A stretch of 43,996 nt of DNA from the NCBI RefSeq assembly GCF_013116825.1, contig NZ_JABFNS010000077.1:1-43996 (forward strand). The letters are read 5' to 3'. The notes beneath the pieces are model-generated. The model made no database searches. It saw only the letters and a list, made by a program, of their open reading frames with translations, and was not told where the DNA came from. The translations under genes were made by a program, and so were the position numbers. This document shows, piece by piece, positions 33,370 to 43,981 of the stretch. Every line of letters begins with the position of its first letter. The stretch's first letter is position 1. Source of the stretch: Myxococcus xanthus. GTDB lineage: Bacteria; Myxococcota; Myxococcia; Myxococcales; Myxococcaceae.

Positions 33370-34542
33370 TCAGTTGGGCAGGAACACCGCCCGGACGCAG
33401 CCGTCCTGCTTCTTCTTGAAGAGCTCGTACCCCTTCGGCGCGTCCTCCAGGGAGAAGCGGTGGGTGGCGAGGAAGGACGGGTCCAGCTCGCCCTTCACCA
33501 CGTGCTCCAGCAGGCGCGGCAGGTACTTCTGTCCGTGCTGCTGGGCGGAGCGGACCGTGAGGCCCTTGTTCATGATGGCGCCCAGGGGGAACGCGTCCAT
33601 GAAGCCGTAGACGCCCACCACGGACAGGATGCCGCCCTTGCGGCACGCGAGGATGGCCTGCCGCAGCGCCTGCCCACGGTCCGTTTGGAGCCGCATCGCC
33701 TGTTTCGCGCGGTCATACGCGGCGCCCACGCCCGTTCCGTGGGCCTCCATGCCCACCGCGTCGATGCAGGCGTCGGGGCCTCGGCCGCCGGTGAGCTCCT
33801 TCAGCACGTCGAGGACGCTGTCCACCTCTTCGTAGCTGATGGTCTCCGCGCCCACCTTCTCCCGCGCCAGCTTCAGTCTTTCGGGGAAGCGGTCGATGCC
33901 AATCACCCGCTCGGCGCCGAGGAGGAACGCGGCCTTCTGCGCCATCAGCCCCACGCCGCCGCAGCCCCACACGGCCACCGTCTGGCCGGGTTGGATGTCG
34001 CAGAAGTCCGCGCCCATGTAGCCGGTGGGCACGGCGTCGGAGAGGAACAGCGCCTGTTCATCCGTCACGCCTTCGGGCACCCGGAAGCAGTCGTTGTCCG
34101 CGTGAGGGACTCGGACGAACTGCGCATGCGCGCCCGCGTAGCCGCCGAAGGCGTGGGTGTAGCCGTAGATGCCCGCCGTCTGGTAGCCGAACAGGGGCTC
34201 CTGCAATTCGCCCTTGGGATTGGTGTTGTCGCAGAGGGACCAGAGGTCGTGCTGGCAGTACCAGCAACTGCCGCAGCCGATGAAGGACGGGACGACGACG
34301 CGGTCACCCACCTGGACCTTCTTCACCGCGGGGCCCTTCTCCACGACGGTGCCCATGAACTCGTGGCCGATGACGTCTCCCTTGCGCATCGTCGGGATGT
34401 AGCCGTCGATGAAGTGGAGGTCGGAGCCGCAGGTGGTGGACATCCTCACCTGGAGGATGACGTCGTGCGGGTTGACGATGCGAGGGTCCCCCACCGTCTC
34501 CACGCCCAGGTCGTTGATGCCGTTCCAGCAGAGTGCGCGCAT
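33370..34542 (-). CDS. Zinc-dependent alcohol dehydrogenase (FDH-like MDR)
   Basis: 390 residues. Medium-chain dehydrogenase/reductase: catalytic zinc residues in TTCGSDLHFIDG and GHEF, structural zinc Cys-x2-Cys-x2-Cys-x7-Cys in CGSCWYCQHDLWSLC, and an NAD(P)-binding loop WGCGGVGLMAQKAAF. Similar in pattern to the glutathione-independent formaldehyde dehydrogenase-like branch, with its long insert after the cofactor domain (GMEAHGTGVGAAYDRAKQAM). Substrate is not certain. It follows the SRPBCC gene by 11 nt on the same strand, so the two form an operon. Confidence 0.93.
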   Translation of the reverse strand: MRALCWNGINDLGVETVGDPRIVNPHDVILQVRMSTTCGSDLHFIDGYIPTMRKGDVIGHEFMGTVVEKGPAVKKVQVGDRVVVPSFIGCGSCWYCQHDLWSLCDNTNPKGELQEPLFGYQTAGIYGYTHAFGGYAGAHAQFVRVPHADNDCFRVPEGVTDEQALFLSDAVPTGYMGADFCDIQPGQTVAVWGCGGVGLMAQKAAFLLGAERVIGIDRFPERLKLAREKVGAETISYEEVDSVLDVLKELTGGRGPDACIDAVGMEAHGTGVGAAYDRAKQAMRLQTDRGQALRQAILACRKGGILSVVGVYGFMDAFPLGAIMNKGLTVRSAQQHGQKYLPRLLEHVVKGELDPSFLATHRFSLEDAPKGYELFKKKQDGCVRAVFLPN

Positions 34543-34553
34543 GGGCAGGTCCC

Positions 34554-35372
34554 TCAGAAGGAGTAGCCGCCCTCGCGAGCGGCGGGGTTGGGCCGGGTGG
34601 TGGGAATCTCGCCCGTCTCGACGAGGCTCTTGAAGCGCTTGAGGGCCTTGAGCGCGAGCGCGGCGGGCACGGCGCCGAGCAACTGCACGGCCTTCTCGCC
34701 CACGACGCCGCCCGGTGGGTCGAAGACGAAGCGGAGCGTCACTTCCGTGCCCCAGTCCCGCGGCGCGGGGCGGAAGCGCACCCAGCCTTCGTTGGGCAGG
34801 GCCGTGTCCCCCACGGATTGCCAGCGCAGCAGCTCACCCGGGTTCTCCTCCACCACCTCCGCGTCCCATTCGAGCTCCGCGCCGAGCACGCCCGGCACCT
34901 TCCAGTGCTGCAGGCCCTCGCCGGAGGAGGTGACGTCGGCGAAGTGTCCCATCACCTGGTTGAGCGTCTCCGCGTCGCACCAGCGGCGATACAGCGCCTC
35001 CGGCGTGCCTTGGATGGTGATGGAGCGCTGGAGCACCGTCAGTTCGACGGTGGCGTCCCGGCCACGTTGCCGGCGGAGCTTCCGGACGATGACGCCGTGC
35101 TTGTGGACGTAGGGTTCCTGCTCGGTCCGGGTGCCGCGGAAGAGCAGGCCGCCCCCGGCCAGGGCCATGGCCACGCCGCCCAGCTTGCCTCGCCGGAGGC
35201 CCAGCGTGAGCAGGGCGCCGCCCGCGAGCGCGGAGACGAGCTGCGGGAGGCGCTCCTCCGAGGTGCGCTGGAGGCCGCGGCCAGGCCGTCCCCACCACTG
35301 GCTTCCGAGGCGTCCGCCACGTGGAGACACAGCGGGAAGGCGGGCTCCTGGCTGCTGAATCGTGTCACGCAT
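34554..35372 (-). CDS. SRPBCC (cyclase/dehydrase-like) membrane-associated protein
   Basis: 272 residues from ATG 35372, with AGGAGGAG about 10 nt upstream. The open frame extends to 35519 but the leading part reads as non-coding. A glycine-rich hydrophobic stretch at about 45-75 (LVSALAGGALLTLGLRRGKL...) resembles the short membrane hairpin often placed before this domain. Residues from about 110 form a START/polyketide-cyclase-like fold: RSITIQGTPEALYRRWCDAE, then WDAEVVEENPGELLRWQSVG and a final helix GAVPAALALKALKRFKSLVE. It is first gene of the pair with the dehydrogenase; a link in lipid or aldehyde metabolism is inference. Confidence 0.82.
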   Translation of the reverse strand: MRDTIQQPGARLPAVSPRGGRLGSQWWGRPGRGLQRTSEERLPQLVSALAGGALLTLGLRRGKLGGVAMALAGGGLLFRGTRTEQEPYVHKHGVIVRKLRRQRGRDATVELTVLQRSITIQGTPEALYRRWCDAETLNQVMGHFADVTSSGEGLQHWKVPGVLGAELEWDAEVVEENPGELLRWQSVGDTALPNEGWVRFRPAPRDWGTEVTLRFVFDPPGGVVGEKAVQLLGAVPAALALKALKRFKSLVETGEIPTTRPNPAAREGGYSF

Positions 35373-35638
35373 GGCGGTGGCTCCTCCTGGGCAGGCAGGG
35401 GTCGAGCCCGCCACCGGAAACGTTGGGGGAGCCACCGGGGATGACAACCCCGTGGGCGCGTGCCGCGCGGGGTGAGGGGCCCAGGGCCGCCAGCAGGCTC
35501 CGGGCCCTTCAAAGGCCACGGCCCGGCCGGGTGCCGTCGCCGGAGCCCCCCTCCGCGCGCCGCACTCGACCGGGCCATGGGACCGGGCTCACCACCCGCG
35601 TTCGGTGGAGGGGCCCGGCTCAGCTCTGCGTGGGGACG

Positions 35639-37018
<1,380 letters not shown>

Positions 37019-37039
37019 GGGTGTGCTTCCTTCTGCGGG

Positions 37040-40000
37040 TTAGAGGGACCAGCCCAGCGACGCGCTGAAGGCGACGCCGGGTTTGTACGTCTGCACGTCC
37101 ACCGACTCCTGGCGGAGGGTGACGCTCGAGTTGAGGAGGTTGGCCGCGGTGAGCTTGAGCTGCGCCGAGCCGAGCTGCTGGGTCAGCGAGATGTCCACGC
37201 GGTGGAAGGGCACTTCGTAGATGTCCGGCAGACCCTGGACGCCCACTTCGCTGATGCGGCGGCCATACACGTTGTAGAGGACGGTCAGCTCGGTGCCGCT
37301 TTCGGGGCGCGAGTAGCCGACGTTGAGGTTGATGACGTATGGGGACTGGCCCTGGAGGGGACGGTTCCGGTTCGTCTGCGCGCCCACCACGTTGGAGTCA
37401 CCGAGGTCCACGTCGGACTGGATGAGCGTGAGGTTGGCGCCCACGCGCACGGCCTTCAGCGTCTCCGTGAGGCGGGCCAGCGACGCGCGCGCCTCCAGTT
37501 CCAGGCCGTAGGTGTTGGCGCCCGCGGCGTTTTCGAAGCTGAGGTCCCCCGACTCGGGGTTGCGGATGACGCGCTCGATGGGGTCCTGGAAGCGCTTGTA
37601 GAAGGCGCTGGCAGCCAGGACTTCGTTCTCACCGGCGAACCACTCGACGCGCGCGTCGATGTTGTGGATGCGCGTCTGGAGCAGGTCCGGGTTGCCGGAC
37701 ACGTTCCGGCGGCGCACGAAGTCGAAGTAGATGAACGGCGCCAGCTCGCGGAAGGTGGGCCGCGCCAGCGTGTAGCTGTAGCCGGCGCGCACATTCACGG
37801 TGGGCGTCAGCGCGTAGATGGCGTTGAAGGCCGGCAGCAGGTTCATGTACTCGGAGCGGTTCTCCGTGCCGGAGGCGCCGGTGAACGGGTCCTTCAGCGT
37901 GAGCTGCTGGGTGGAGGACTCCACGCGCAGGCCGCCCACCAGGCGGAGGGCGTCTGTCGGCTGGACGTCCGCGGACGCATAGCCGGCGAAGATGCCCAGG
38001 TACGCGTCATAGGCATCGTCCGGCCGGGTGTTCTCGCGCACGCGGATGCCGGTGCCCAGGTTCTCCGGGGCGAAGAGCTGCTCGGGGGGGAGCGTGCGGT
38101 CCACCGGCGTGGTGCCCAGCAGGTAGCGGAAGCGGCGCGCCCCGAAGTCACGGAAGGACACCTGGGTGAGCCCGCCCACCTTCAGCCGGGCGGCGGAGAG
38201 GGGAACGGTGACGTTGACGCTGCCGCCCGTGGACGTCTCGCCCAGCTCGGCGAAGAAGCGCTCGCCGCTGTTGGGCTGGTTGGGGAAGGTGGGCGTGCCC
38301 GACGGCGCGGAGAGGTTGTCGCTGTAGAGGGTGTCGCGGGTGTCGGGCTCGTCGCGGTCCACGCGGGACAGGTTGGCCTGCCAATCCAGCTCCGCGTCCC
38401 CCAGCAGACCCAGGCGGTGGAAGCCTCGGAGCTGGTTGAAGAAGAGCTGCCGGCTGACGAACTGCAGGCGCGTGCTCTCATAGCTCTCACCGCGGACGAT
38501 GTTGCTGCCGCGCGCGGTGAACGTGCGGGTGTCGGTGCCGCGGGTGTAGAGGCCGAACCAGGTCAGCTCGTTGTCGCGGTCCAACTGGAAGCCGACGCTG
38601 CCCAGGCCGCTGAGGCTGGCCGTCTCGAAGCCCTGCGTGCTGCGGGCCGCGTCGCGGGCGTTGAGCGCGCCCGTCTCGTCGCGGTCGACACGGGCGAAGG
38701 TGCCCTCCTGCACGCCGTCGCGGTGGCCGTAGTTGGCGCTGGCCAGGTAGCCCAGCCGGCTGTTGCCGAAGCGCAGGGTGTCGCCCATGGACACGCCCAG
38801 GCCCATGTTGGGCAGCGCGGTGGTGCGGCGCGCCTGCCAGATGTTGGGGAAGCTGCGGTACTGCTGCTCCAGTACGTCGCTGGACTCGCCCGACATCCCC
38901 AGGCCGCTGTCGCGCGGAATCGCGTTGGGGAGCTGGCGGCTCCCGCTGGGGAAGCCCAGGTCCTCACCGAAGCCGCCTTGCGCCTGGCTGTTGCGCTCGC
39001 GGAACGTCGTCTCGGAGTCGCCGCCCAGGCTGATGCGCGGCTTGAGCTCGAACTCGCTCGGGTAGGAGTTGGTTTCGATGAGCAGCGTGCCGCCGGCGAA
39101 GGTGCCGGGGAGCTCCGGTGTGTAGCTCTTCACCACGTTGAGGTTGGCGAGCAGGCTGGTGGGGAAGATGTCCAGCGGGACGCTGGGCTCGTCCGGCTCG
39201 GTGCTGGGCAGCAGCGCGCCGTTGAGCAGCGTGGTGCTGTAGCGGCCACCCAGGCCGCGCAGCAGCACGTAGCGGCCGTCCACCACCGTGGCGCTCACCA
39301 CGCGCTTCACCGCGTCGGAGGCGCTGGAGTCCGGCGTGCGCGCGATTTCCTGCGCGCTGATGGCGTCCGACACGGCGGCGGCCTTCTTGCGCTCCTGGAG
39401 CAGCGCGCCCTCGGCCCGGCGGTCCGCGCGGGCCTCGACGACGACTTCCTGCACCGCGCCTTCGTCCGCGCCGAGCGCGACGTCCAGCTTCGTCGCCTTG
39501 CCCTTCGTCACCACGACGCCGGTGATGCGGCGGCCCTGGTACACGTCATAGAAGACGCGCAGGTCGTACTTCCCGGGCGGCAGCGCGACCCGGTAGAAGC
39601 CATCCAGGTCGGTGAGCACCTGCTTCTGGGCGCCCGCCACGACCTTCACGGTGGCCTCGATGAGGCCCTCGCCGTTGGCTTCGTCCGTCACGCGGCCGTA
39701 GATGCCGGTGAAGCCCGGGGGCGGCACGGCGGACTCGGCCAGCATCGCCTCGTCGCTCATGGCCTCCATGGACTCATCGGCCGGCGCCGCGGGCTGCTGC
39801 GCGGTGGGGTCGGCTTCGGTGCCGGGCTGCTGCGCGGTGGGGTCGGCTTCGGTGCCGGGCTGCTGCGCGGTGGGGTCGGCTTCGGTGCCGGGCTGCTGCG
39901 CGGTGGGCGCGGCTTCGGTGCCGGGCTGCTGCGCGGTGGGCGCAGGCTCCGTGCCTGGCTGCTGCGTGGAAGGATCATCCGCGGTGGGCGGAGCGGCAAT

Positions 40001-40237
40001 TCCAGACGGCTGTGTCGCGGTGTCCGTCGGCTGCGACGGTTGGGTTTCCTCGGACGGGGGAAGGGGTTGCGTGACGGGGGCGACCGCGGGAGCGGGAGCC
40101 GAGCCCGGAACGCCGGGCGCCTGTGCGAACACGGGCGTAGCTGTCATGACAAGCGCAGCCAGAATGGCGCGCAAGGGGGCGGTGCGAGACAACACGACAC
40201 TCCTTGCCGAGGTGCGCGTAGAGAACGCGACACGCAT
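37040..40237 (-). CDS. TonB-dependent receptor with CarboxypepD-like domain
   Basis: 1065 residues. N-terminal signal peptide ([13 protein letters not shown]), then a Pro/Gln/Thr-rich linker with five 11-residue repeats, then a carboxypeptidase-regulatory-like beta domain at about 170-255 ([40 protein letters not shown]). The plug follows ([40 protein letters not shown]) and the rest is a 22-strand barrel type. An obvious TonB box was not identified. Such receptors import scarce substrates using energy from ExbB/ExbD/TonB, which are encoded just upstream in the same direction. Not an obvious siderophore receptor; substrate unknown. Confidence 0.92.
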   Translation of the reverse strand: MRVAFSTRTSARSVVLSRTAPLRAILAALVMTATPVFAQAPGVPGSAPAPAVAPVTQPLPPSEETQPSQPTDTATQPSGIAAPPTADDPSTQQPGTEPAPTAQQPGTEAAPTAQQPGTEADPTAQQPGTEADPTAQQPGTEADPTAQQPAAPADESMEAMSDEAMLAESAVPPPGFTGIYGRVTDEANGEGLIEATVKVVAGAQKQVLTDLDGFYRVALPPGKYDLRVFYDVYQGRRITGVVVTKGKATKLDVALGADEGAVQEVVVEARADRRAEGALLQERKKAAAVSDAISAQEIARTPDSSASDAVKRVVSATVVDGRYVLLRGLGGRYSTTLLNGALLPSTEPDEPSVPLDIFPTSLLANLNVVKSYTPELPGTFAGGTLLIETNSYPSEFELKPRISLGGDSETTFRERNSQAQGGFGEDLGFPSGSRQLPNAIPRDSGLGMSGESSDVLEQQYRSFPNIWQARRTTALPNMGLGVSMGDTLRFGNSRLGYLASANYGHRDGVQEGTFARVDRDETGALNARDAARSTQGFETASLSGLGSVGFQLDRDNELTWFGLYTRGTDTRTFTARGSNIVRGESYESTRLQFVSRQLFFNQLRGFHRLGLLGDAELDWQANLSRVDRDEPDTRDTLYSDNLSAPSGTPTFPNQPNSGERFFAELGETSTGGSVNVTVPLSAARLKVGGLTQVSFRDFGARRFRYLLGTTPVDRTLPPEQLFAPENLGTGIRVRENTRPDDAYDAYLGIFAGYASADVQPTDALRLVGGLRVESSTQQLTLKDPFTGASGTENRSEYMNLLPAFNAIYALTPTVNVRAGYSYTLARPTFRELAPFIYFDFVRRRNVSGNPDLLQTRIHNIDARVEWFAGENEVLAASAFYKRFQDPIERVIRNPESGDLSFENAAGANTYGLELEARASLARLTETLKAVRVGANLTLIQSDVDLGDSNVVGAQTNRNRPLQGQSPYVINLNVGYSRPESGTELTVLYNVYGRRISEVGVQGLPDIYEVPFHRVDISLTQQLGSAQLKLTAANLLNSSVTLRQESVDVQTYKPGVAFSASLGWSL
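39792..39969. repeat. 33-bp tandem repeats in receptor linker
   Basis: Five full and one partial 33-bp units start at 39792, 39825, 39858, 39891, 39924 and 39957. The first three are identical; the others differ by a few bases. On the minus strand they encode 11-residue units of type [11 protein letters not shown] in the periplasmic linker of the receptor. Copy number may vary between strains by slippage without breaking the frame. Confidence 0.9.
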
Positions 40238-40269
40238 GGCATCTGGATGAAGGGGCTGTGACGATTCAG

Positions 40270-40305
40270 GCGGCGGACCGCAAACTTGGTGTCACGGTCC
40301 GCCGC
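40270..40305 (-). terminator. Hairpin between exbD and receptor gene
   Basis: GCGGCGGACCG (40270-40280) and CGGTCCGCCGC (40295-40305) are perfect 11-bp complements with a 14-nt loop, 10 nt after the stop of the downstream exbD and 33 nt before the receptor start. It could end or attenuate the tonB-exbB-exbD message, letting the receptor be expressed at another level. Confidence 0.6.
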
Positions 40306-40314
40306 GGCACTGCA

Positions 40315-40740
40315 TCAATCCGCGAGCTTGTCCGGCAGCACGCCGACCGTGATGTCCCCGCCTCGCGCGAGGTCCAGCACGTCCATGGCGGCGCCGTACG
40401 GCACATCGTCACTGGCGTCGAAGAACACAATCTTGTCCGGGCGCGCGTTGAGCATGCGCTGGAGCCGGGCCACGACCTGGTCGCGGGGCACTTCTTCCCG
40501 GTTGATGCGCAGCACGCCGGACTTGTCCACCGTGAGGACCACCGGTGGCTTTGCATCGGGAGGCGGCGGAGGGGCCTCCTGGTCATCGCCCTTGGCGGGC
40601 ACCGTCATCCACATCTGCTTCGTCATCAGCGGCGTGACGACCATGAAGATGATGAGGAGGACGAGCACCACGTCCACCAAGGGCGTCACGTTCATCGCAG
40701 GGCGGATGCTGGCCTTTCCGCCTCCGAGGTCGAATGCCAT
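40315..40740 (-). CDS. exbD: ExbD/TolR family protein (second copy)
   Basis: 141 residues. One N-terminal membrane helix with the proton-path Asp in NVTPLVDVVLVLLIIFMVV (Asp about residue 23), then a Pro-rich linker (EAPPPPPDAKPP) and the periplasmic ExbD domain (LRINREEVPRDQVVARLQRM, IVFFDASDDVPYGAAMDVLD). ExbD works with ExbB as the proton-driven motor for TonB. It is the second of two exbD genes, 11 nt after the first. The 66-bp segment encoding its membrane helix is almost identical to that of the first copy, while the periplasmic parts differ strongly. Confidence 0.93.
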   Translation of the reverse strand: MAFDLGGGKASIRPAMNVTPLVDVVLVLLIIFMVVTPLMTKQMWMTVPAKGDDQEAPPPPPDAKPPVVLTVDKSGVLRINREEVPRDQVVARLQRMLNARPDKIVFFDASDDVPYGAAMDVLDLARGGDITVGVLPDKLAD

Positions 40741-41127
40741 GGCGTGCGCTCCTAGTTCTTCTGCTTGTCGACGACCTGCAGGTTGATGCCGGGGAAGCCC
40801 AGCTCCTGCATCGCCTTGAAGAGGCCGCGCACCTCGGAGTAGCGCACGCCCCGGTCGGCCTTGAGCACCACGGGCGAGTCCGGGTCCTTGGCGCGCACGG
40901 CCTTCAGCTCGGCCATGAGCGCGTCGCGCTTGAGCTCCTTGCGGTCCAGGAAGAAGGCCCCGGTCGCGGACAGGCTCACCGTGGTGGGCGTCAGCTCCTT
41001 GTTCTCCTTGTCCGGGTTCGTCGCCGTGGGCAGCTCCACCGCGGCGCCGGACTCAATCTGGGGCGTGACGACCATGAAGATGATGAGGAGGACGAGCACG
41101 ACGTCCACCAGGGGCGTCACGTTCATC
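40631..41127. repeat. 66-bp near-identical direct repeat in exbD pair
   Basis: Copies at 40631-40696 and 41062-41127 differ at only two positions out of 66, including synonymous third-codon sites, while the surrounding exbD sequences differ strongly. They encode the MNVTP...VVTP helix segment. Points to gene conversion or recent local duplication. Confidence 0.85.
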
Positions 41128-41159
41128 TCCGGCGTCAGGCTCCTACGCGGAGTGGACAT
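40752..41159 (-). CDS. exbD: ExbD/TolR family protein (first copy)
   Basis: 135 residues. The same N-terminal helix with its Asp (NVTPLVDVVLVLLIIFMVV), then a periplasmic domain (FFLDRKELKRDALMAELKAV, VLKADRGVRYSEVRGLFKAM) ending in QVVDKQKN. Its start lies inside the end of exbB (17-nt overlap), so the two are tightly coupled. Two different ExbD proteins may form a mixed motor with ExbB, or each may serve a different TonB/receptor; paired exbD genes are known in several Gram-negatives. Confidence 0.93.
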   Translation of the reverse strand: MSTPRRSLTPEMNVTPLVDVVLVLLIIFMVVTPQIESGAAVELPTATNPDKENKELTPTTVSLSATGAFFLDRKELKRDALMAELKAVRAKDPDSPVVLKADRGVRYSEVRGLFKAMQELGFPGINLQVVDKQKN

Positions 41160-41895
41160 CGCGGGACTCCTTGCGAGCGGCCAGCTCCGGGCCCGTGGCC
41201 ACCGCGGCGCCGTTGGTGGCCACGGGCTTTTGCGGCCCCAGGTCCTCCAGGTAGTCCATGAACTCGCTCCGCGCCGCGTCCAGGGAGAGCTGGAGCGAAT
41301 CCGCGCGGGTGGAGAGGAAGTTGAACATCAGCACCGCGGGGATGGCGACGAGCAGACCCAGCGCCGTGACGACGAGCGCCTCGGCGATACCGGCGGACAC
41401 CGCGCCCAGGCCGCCGGAGCCCTCCTTGGCGATGCCGGAGAAGGCCTCGATGATGCCCACCACCGTGCCGAGCAGACCGACGAAGGGCGCCACCGAGCCG
41501 ACGGTGGCGAGCACGGACATGCCGCGGCGCACGTCGGCGCTGACGCGCTCGTTGATGCGGACCAGCTCACGGCGCGTGAGCTCCACCGGTCCCAGCTTGC
41601 CGGCCGGCACGCGGGACTTCGCGAGGAAGTGCTTCATGCCACCGCCCAGCAGCATGGCCAGGTGGCTGCCCTTGGTGGCCTCCGCCTCCTTCACCAGCGC
41701 CTCGTGCTGGTGCTGGGTGAGGAGCGGCCCGGCGCGGGACGCGAACTGCTTGGAGATGGAGCGCGAGCGGAAGAAGACGAAGAGGCGTTCGAAGAACACC
41801 GCGAGGGACGCGACGGCGAAGAGGATGAGGGTCCACGCGATGCCCAGCGCGAACACACCCATGTGGTTGTAGATGTCCCTGAGATTGAAATTCAT
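41143..41895 (-). CDS. exbB: ExbB/TolQ family proton channel protein
   Basis: 250 residues with three membrane helices: about 13-35 (GVFALGIAWTLILFAVASLA), about 125-148 (VLATVGSVAPFVGLLGTVVG) and about 172-192 (EALVVTALGLLVAIPAVLMF). The motif ATVGSVAPFVGLLGTVVGII followed by AFSGIA and GIAEALVVTALGLLVAIPAV is the diagnostic ExbB/TolQ/MotA core. It forms a pentamer with ExbD and drives TonB. tonB lies 45 nt upstream, exbD overlaps the 3' end. Confidence 0.95.
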   Translation of the reverse strand: MNFNLRDIYNHMGVFALGIAWTLILFAVASLAVFFERLFVFFRSRSISKQFASRAGPLLTQHQHEALVKEAEATKGSHLAMLLGGGMKHFLAKSRVPAGKLGPVELTRRELVRINERVSADVRRGMSVLATVGSVAPFVGLLGTVVGIIEAFSGIAKEGSGGLGAVSAGIAEALVVTALGLLVAIPAVLMFNFLSTRADSLQLSLDAARSEFMDYLEDLGPQKPVATNGAAVATGPELAARKESRDVHSA

Positions 41896-41940
41896 GACGG
41901 GTTGCTCCTGGGGGGCAGGTGCGGGTGAGGCCTTTTCGGC

Positions 41941-42623
41941 TTACGACTTGAGACGGAACGGAACCTTGAAGATGCGGAACACCGCGGTGGGCTGACCGCC
42001 GACGACCGCGGGCTTGAAGCGCCACGTCTTCGCGGCGGCCATGGCCGCGCTGGCGAAGGGCTCGTCGCCGCGCATCACCTTCAGTTGGCTGACGCGGCCA
42101 TCCACGCCCACCACGCCCTTGAGGATGACCATGCCTTCCAGGCCCTTGGAGCGGGCCTCGGAGGGGTATTCCGGCGTGAGGTTGGAGGACAGGGGCTCTG
42201 GCGGCGTGCCGGACTCCGGGAGATTGATGGGCGCGACGCGACCGCCACCACCGGCGAGCGTGTCACCGCCGGGGACGCCGCCCACCACACCGCCGGGAAC
42301 GAGCGCGCCGGTGCCTCCCACGGCGATGGGCGCGGCGGCCACGGTCTCCGTCGCGGCCTCGGGCGGCTTCTCCAGCGGCACTTCCTTGGGAACGACGATG
42401 GGCGCGGGCGCCACGGCGGGCGAGGCCGGCGGCGGCGCCTTCGCGGCGGCGGACGGAACACCACGTCCGTGCCCTTCTTCTCTTTGATGACTTCCGTCAC
42501 CTTGCCGGCAGCGGTGACGGCGGCGATGCCCATCAGCGCGAACACGGCGACGGACGCCGTAGTGGAGAGCGCGAACCGCCGCGCTGATTGGACGTCCGGG
42601 CCGCTGTCGAAGGTCTCGAACAT
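41941..42623 (-). pseudogene. tonB: tonB, split by a one-base frameshift
   Basis: The N-terminus MFETFDSGPDVQSARRFALS plus the membrane anchor (VAVFALMGIAAVTAAG) is in one frame; the Pro-rich spacer and the C-terminal TonB domain (LTPEYPSEARSKGLEGMVIL, then AAKTWRFKPAVVGGQPTAVF) are in another. The break is in the CCG-repeat at 42442-42453: adding one C would restore RPPPPKAPPPASP and a 227-residue protein. Either a true mutation, a base-call error, or slippage. The C-terminal domain contacts the TonB box of the receptor. It is first gene of the Ton cluster. Confidence 0.85.
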
Positions 42624-42706
42624 GACTGGACGCGCATATAGCGACGCCATGTGTCGGGCCTGTCCGGGGCCCGTGACACTTTGCTTCCATCAACTTGACG
42701 GGAGCG

Positions 42707-43981
42707 TCACGGCGCGAGCCCGCCACCAAAGCAACGTGGCAGGCGTGACACGGCGTCGGCGTCCGCCACCGCTCGCGGTGCGCCCACGCGGCGCATCTGA
42801 AACAGCAGGGCGATCAGCAACGCGGTGTAGACGAGCGCGAAGGGGCGCCACAGGAGGACGTGGCGGCTCCATTCCGCGCCCAGTCCCGAGTCAGAGACCA
42901 GGACACCCGTGAGGGCGATGAGCGCCACCAGCACCAGGTTGGGCCGGTGGCGGCTCTCCACCGCGGCGCGGATCAACGGCCAGGCCAGCACGTAGTTCGC
43001 GCGCCACGCCAGCGGTGACAGCAGGGTGACACCCAGGCAACACACGGCGATGAGGTCCGCCGGCCCGGGTCTTGCCCACACCACGGCGGCGACGAAGAGG
43101 ACCATCGCCACGGCCTGCGCCAGCGACATGTCACCCGGGGGCACCACGGTGTTGGGCGGGTACACCAGCGCGAGCAGGACGGTGGGCAGGCCCTGGGTGT
43201 TGGACTGGAGCGCCCAGGGCGGCGTGGTGCGCGCCAGGGTGTCGCTCCACAGTTGGAACTGGACCAGCGTGCCGTCCCAGCCGTAGCGGGCGAGCGTGGG
43301 CAGGGTGAGCATTCCTCCCACCACGGCGGTGGCGCCGATGACGCGCCAGTGCCGGCGCCACAGGAAGAAGAGGCCGACGAGGGCGGCGGGCGGCTTGAGC
43401 AGGAAGGCGACGGCGAAGGCGGCGCCAGGGCGCCACACCTGTCCGCGTTCGGCGCCGAGCGTGCACAGGAGGATGAGCAACAGGATGACGGCGTCCACCT
43501 GGCCGTAGAACAGCTCGAAGGTGAAGGCCGGCAGCAGGGCCAGCGTCGTCAGCGCGGGCGCCCAGGCCCAGGGCGTGGCTTCCCCCGATGAAGGCGTGGC
43601 GCGCATGGTGAGGCGGGCCACGGCGGCGAGCGCGGCGATGGAGCCCAGGTTCCACAGGGCCACGGCGGCGCGCGCGGGGAGCAGGGTGAAGGGAAGGAAC
43701 AGCGGCGCGGTGATGGGCGCGTACTTGAACGGCATGTGGCCGTCGGACAGGCGGTAGATGTCCGTGGCTTCCCAGAAGCGCTCCGCCGCCATGAGGTAGA
43801 CGCGGAAGTCCACGCCCCTGCGGGGATGCTGACCCACGGCGATGGCGGCCACGGCCAGGACGGCCAGCACGAGCCACCAGGCCCAGCGCGCCCAGCGCGC
43901 GCTCACTCCAAGGGATGTCCCCTCACCCTCGGCCGGTGGGGGGGATTCGGAGCCGGAGGGCCCCGGAGCGACGGCGGTCAT
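42707..43981 (-). CDS. GT87/DUF2029-type membrane glycosyltransferase
   Basis: 424 residues starting at ATG 43981. About ten hydrophobic helices. The loop after the first helix (HPRRGVDFRVYLMAAERFWE, then IYRLSDGHMPFKYAPITAPL) has the Asp-Phe-x-Val-Tyr and Pro-Phe-Lys-Tyr-x-Pro pattern of the DUF2029/GT87 family (polyprenyl-phosphate mannosyltransferases in actinobacteria). Further on, LFYGQVDAVILLLILL and FLLKPPAALVGLFFLW are also typical. Donor and acceptor unknown. It ends 83 nt before the tonB start in the same direction; a shared transcript is possible but not shown. Confidence 0.85.
   Translation of the reverse strand: MTAVAPGPSGSESPPPAEGEGTSLGVSARWARWAWWLVLAVLAVAAIAVGQHPRRGVDFRVYLMAAERFWEATDIYRLSDGHMPFKYAPITAPLFLPFTLLPARAAVALWNLGSIAALAAVARLTMRATPSSGEATPWAWAPALTTLALLPAFTFELFYGQVDAVILLLILLCTLGAERGQVWRPGAAFAVAFLLKPPAALVGLFFLWRRHWRVIGATAVVGGMLTLPTLARYGWDGTLVQFQLWSDTLARTTPPWALQSNTQGLPTVLLALVYPPNTVVPPGDMSLAQAVAMVLFVAAVVWARPGPADLIAVCCLGVTLLSPLAWRANYVLAWPLIRAAVESRHRPNLVLVALIALTGVLVSDSGLGAEWSRHVLLWRPFALVYTALLIALLFQMRRVGAPRAVADADAVSRLPRCFGGGLAP

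Noticed and set aside
39792..39969. CRISPR-like array
   Set aside because: The units are contiguous 33-bp tandem repeats without spacers and encode a protein linker.
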